Shown: positions 4,825 to 6,058 of the stretch, piece by piece
Numbering within the stretch: position 1 is the first letter of the stretch
Layout: each line of letters begins with the position of its first letter
Origin: Planctomycetota bacterium
Lineage (GTDB): Bacteria; Planctomycetota; SZUA-567; H5-PLA8
Reading direction: 5' to 3'
Length of the DNA: 6,058 nucleotides
Assembly: GCA_025355035.1 (NCBI GenBank)
Contig: JANXLS010001227.1
Span: 1 to 6,058, forward strand
Program-made: the position numbers and the translations under genes
The notes under the pieces: generated by a model
Told to the model about the DNA's origin: nothing
The model's database searches: none
The model's input: the letters and a program-made list of their open reading frames with translations, nothing else

Positions 4825-6058
4825 ATGGTAGATGAGATTCGTAACGCCGCACCGATCGTCGATGCGCTCTGTGCCCACCCGCTCGATGCGGAATCCATAT
4901 TGAAACTGCGCTATGCGGCGCGCAACAACACCGCCGAACGCAACGCGCTCGCAAACTGGGCATCGGACTTGGATCATTCCGCGCTGTCGAAAGACGAAAA
5001 GATTTTGCGTCATGCCGCATTCAGTTGGATTCTCGGAACAAACGACCGAAGCGAAAGCTTGAAATCGGTGAGCGGCCAAAATGCCCATTTGATCAAAGGT
5101 GGCTTGGCGTTCGACAAAAGCCGCTTCGATGAGGCGATCACCGAATTGAAAGCTGCGTTGTCGGCCGCTCCCAAATCGGCGAAGATCGCCATCGAATTGG
5201 CCAGCGCCTATCGCGCATCGGGCAAAATCGAAGAAGCGTTGAAGGTCCTCAATAACTCCGAATCCTTCGCGTCCAACGACAGCGATTGGTGGGTCCAAAA
5301 AGGTTGGTGCGTCGAAGTTCGTGGCAACCAGGAAGCCGCTTGCACCGCTTACGAAAAGGCACTGTCGATCGATTCGCATAACGCCCTCGGCACGTTCCGA
5401 CTCGCTTACTACCTCGATCTTCGCGGCGACGACAACCGCGCGATTGAACTTTATAAAAAAGTGACCGGCCCGGGCAGCGCATTCGTCAACGCCATGATCA
5501 ACCTCGGCTTGTTGTACGAAGACAAGGAAGATGTCGAATCCTCGATCGCCTGCTTTAAGGAAGCAATCAAAGCAGAGCCGACCAATCGCCGCGCGGCGCT
5601 CTACCTCCGCGACGCCGTCGAATCGCTTGACATGTACTACGATGAAACCCTGCGCAAGGAATCCGACCGCCTCGAAGCCGTTTTGCGCATTCCGGTCAAC
5701 GATTTCGAACTCTCCGTCCGCAGCCGCAATTGCCTGGCGAAGATGAACGTCAAGACGCTCGGCGACATGGTCCGCAAAACGGAACCCGAATTGCTCGCGT
5801 ACAAAAATTTCGGCGAAACCAGCCTCCGCGAAATAAAGCAGTTGCTCGAAAGCAAGGGCCTGCGCCTGGGCATGCACAAGGAAGAAGAACAGAAGCGCGC
5901 CCGCGCTCAGCGCCTGCGCCTCGGCGGTCAGGAAAACGCCGTGCTCGCCAAGCCGATCATGGATCTGGAACTGTCCGTGCGGTCGCGAAAGTGCATGCAG
6001 CGCTTGAACATTGAGACCATCGGCGACCTCTGCGAAAAGAGCGAAGCCGACCTGCTGG
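4825..6058 (+). CDS. TPR protein with tandem RNA polymerase alpha C-terminal domains (3' end outside window)
   Basis: The frame stays open from ATG 4825 to the window edge, giving 411 codons without a stop. Residues 1-86 are helical with no clear family. About five TPRs follow (roughly 87-119, 120-152, 153-186, 187-218, 219-253). The last is the most canonical, with NLGLLY and then CFKEAIKAEP. Residues 289-350 match the RNA polymerase alpha-CTD closely: FELSVRSRNCL, then TLGDMV, NFGETSLREIK and GLRLGM. Arg299, Asn302, Cys303, Gly330 and Ser333 align with E. coli Arg265, Asn268, Cys269, Gly296 and Ser299; the Lys298 position is Thr. After a basic, charged linker (351-377) a second copy begins (LELSVRSRKCM, IGDLCEKSEADLL) and runs off the window. 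The alpha N-terminal domain is missing, so this is not RpoA. No signal peptide is seen, so it is probably cytoplasmic. It likely binds DNA (UP-element-like minor groove) or transcription factors, with the TPRs as a protein-docking surface; that role is inference. I recall similar proteins in planctomycetes. Confidence 0.9.
   Translation, partial: MVDEIRNAAPIVDALCAHPLDAESILKLRYAARNNTAERNALANWASDLDHSALSKDEKILRHAAFSWILGTNDRSESLKSVSGQNAHLIKGGLAFDKSRFDEAITELKAALSAAPKSAKIAIELASAYRASGKIEEALKVLNNSESFASNDSDWWVQKGWCVEVRGNQEAACTAYEKALSIDSHNALGTFRLAYYLDLRGDDNRAIELYKKVTGPGSAFVNAMINLGLLYEDKEDVESSIACFKEAIKAEPTNRRAALYLRDAVESLDMYYDETLRKESDRLEAVLRIPVNDFELSVRSRNCLAKMNVKTLGDMVRKTEPELLAYKNFGETSLREIKQLLESKGLRLGMHKEEEQKRARAQRLRLGGQENAVLAKPIMDLELSVRSRKCMQRLNIETIGDLCEKSEADLL

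Noticed and set aside
4783..5877. 364-codon minus-strand ORF covering most of the TPR/alpha-CTD gene
   Set aside because: Antisense shadow. The plus-strand frame has recognisable TPRs and an alpha-CTD, while the minus translation matches no domain I recognise. The codon bias of the real gene (GCG, TCG, C-ending codons) keeps the opposite strand free of stops.

Overview
The window reads as bacterial accessory chromosome, most likely from a planctomycete. The basis is gene content: a secreted arylsulfatase with the Cys-Cys-Pro-Thr-Arg active-site motif and a C-terminal lectin-like module, and a TPR protein fused to RNA polymerase alpha C-terminal domains. Both types are, to my recollection, common in Planctomycetota. 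Nothing here fixes a genus.

Minus strand, read right to left from about 4638 to 52, is one co-directional run. It holds a long-coiled-coil HlyD-type membrane-fusion adaptor (4638-3196), a MacB/LolD/DevA-type ABC ATPase (3185-2496, 10 nt after the adaptor), a secreted sulfatase (2408-189, after an 87-nt spacer), and a 45-codon ORF (189-52). The small ORF's ATG overlaps the sulfatase stop codon. Adaptor and ATPase are two thirds of a tripartite efflux pump. The FtsX/MacB-type permease expected with them is absent from the window.

Plus strand, 4825 to the right edge, is a divergently transcribed gene cut by the window end. Its product has an N-terminal helical region, about five TPRs, a complete RNA polymerase alpha-CTD module and the start of a second one. 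It lacks the alpha N-terminal assembly domain, so it is not RpoA. It is the most unusual gene in the window: a possible DNA- or transcription-factor-binding scaffold.

The 186 nt between the divergent genes (165 nt if the adaptor's longer ORF is used) contain a perfect 12-bp palindrome, a possible sigma-70-like promoter for the TPR gene and a near-perfect 22-bp inverted repeat just downstream of it. These could be operator or 5'-leader elements. I see no tRNA, rRNA, CRISPR array, insertion sequence or convincing intrinsic terminator. All functional statements rest on reading motifs by eye; no database search was run.
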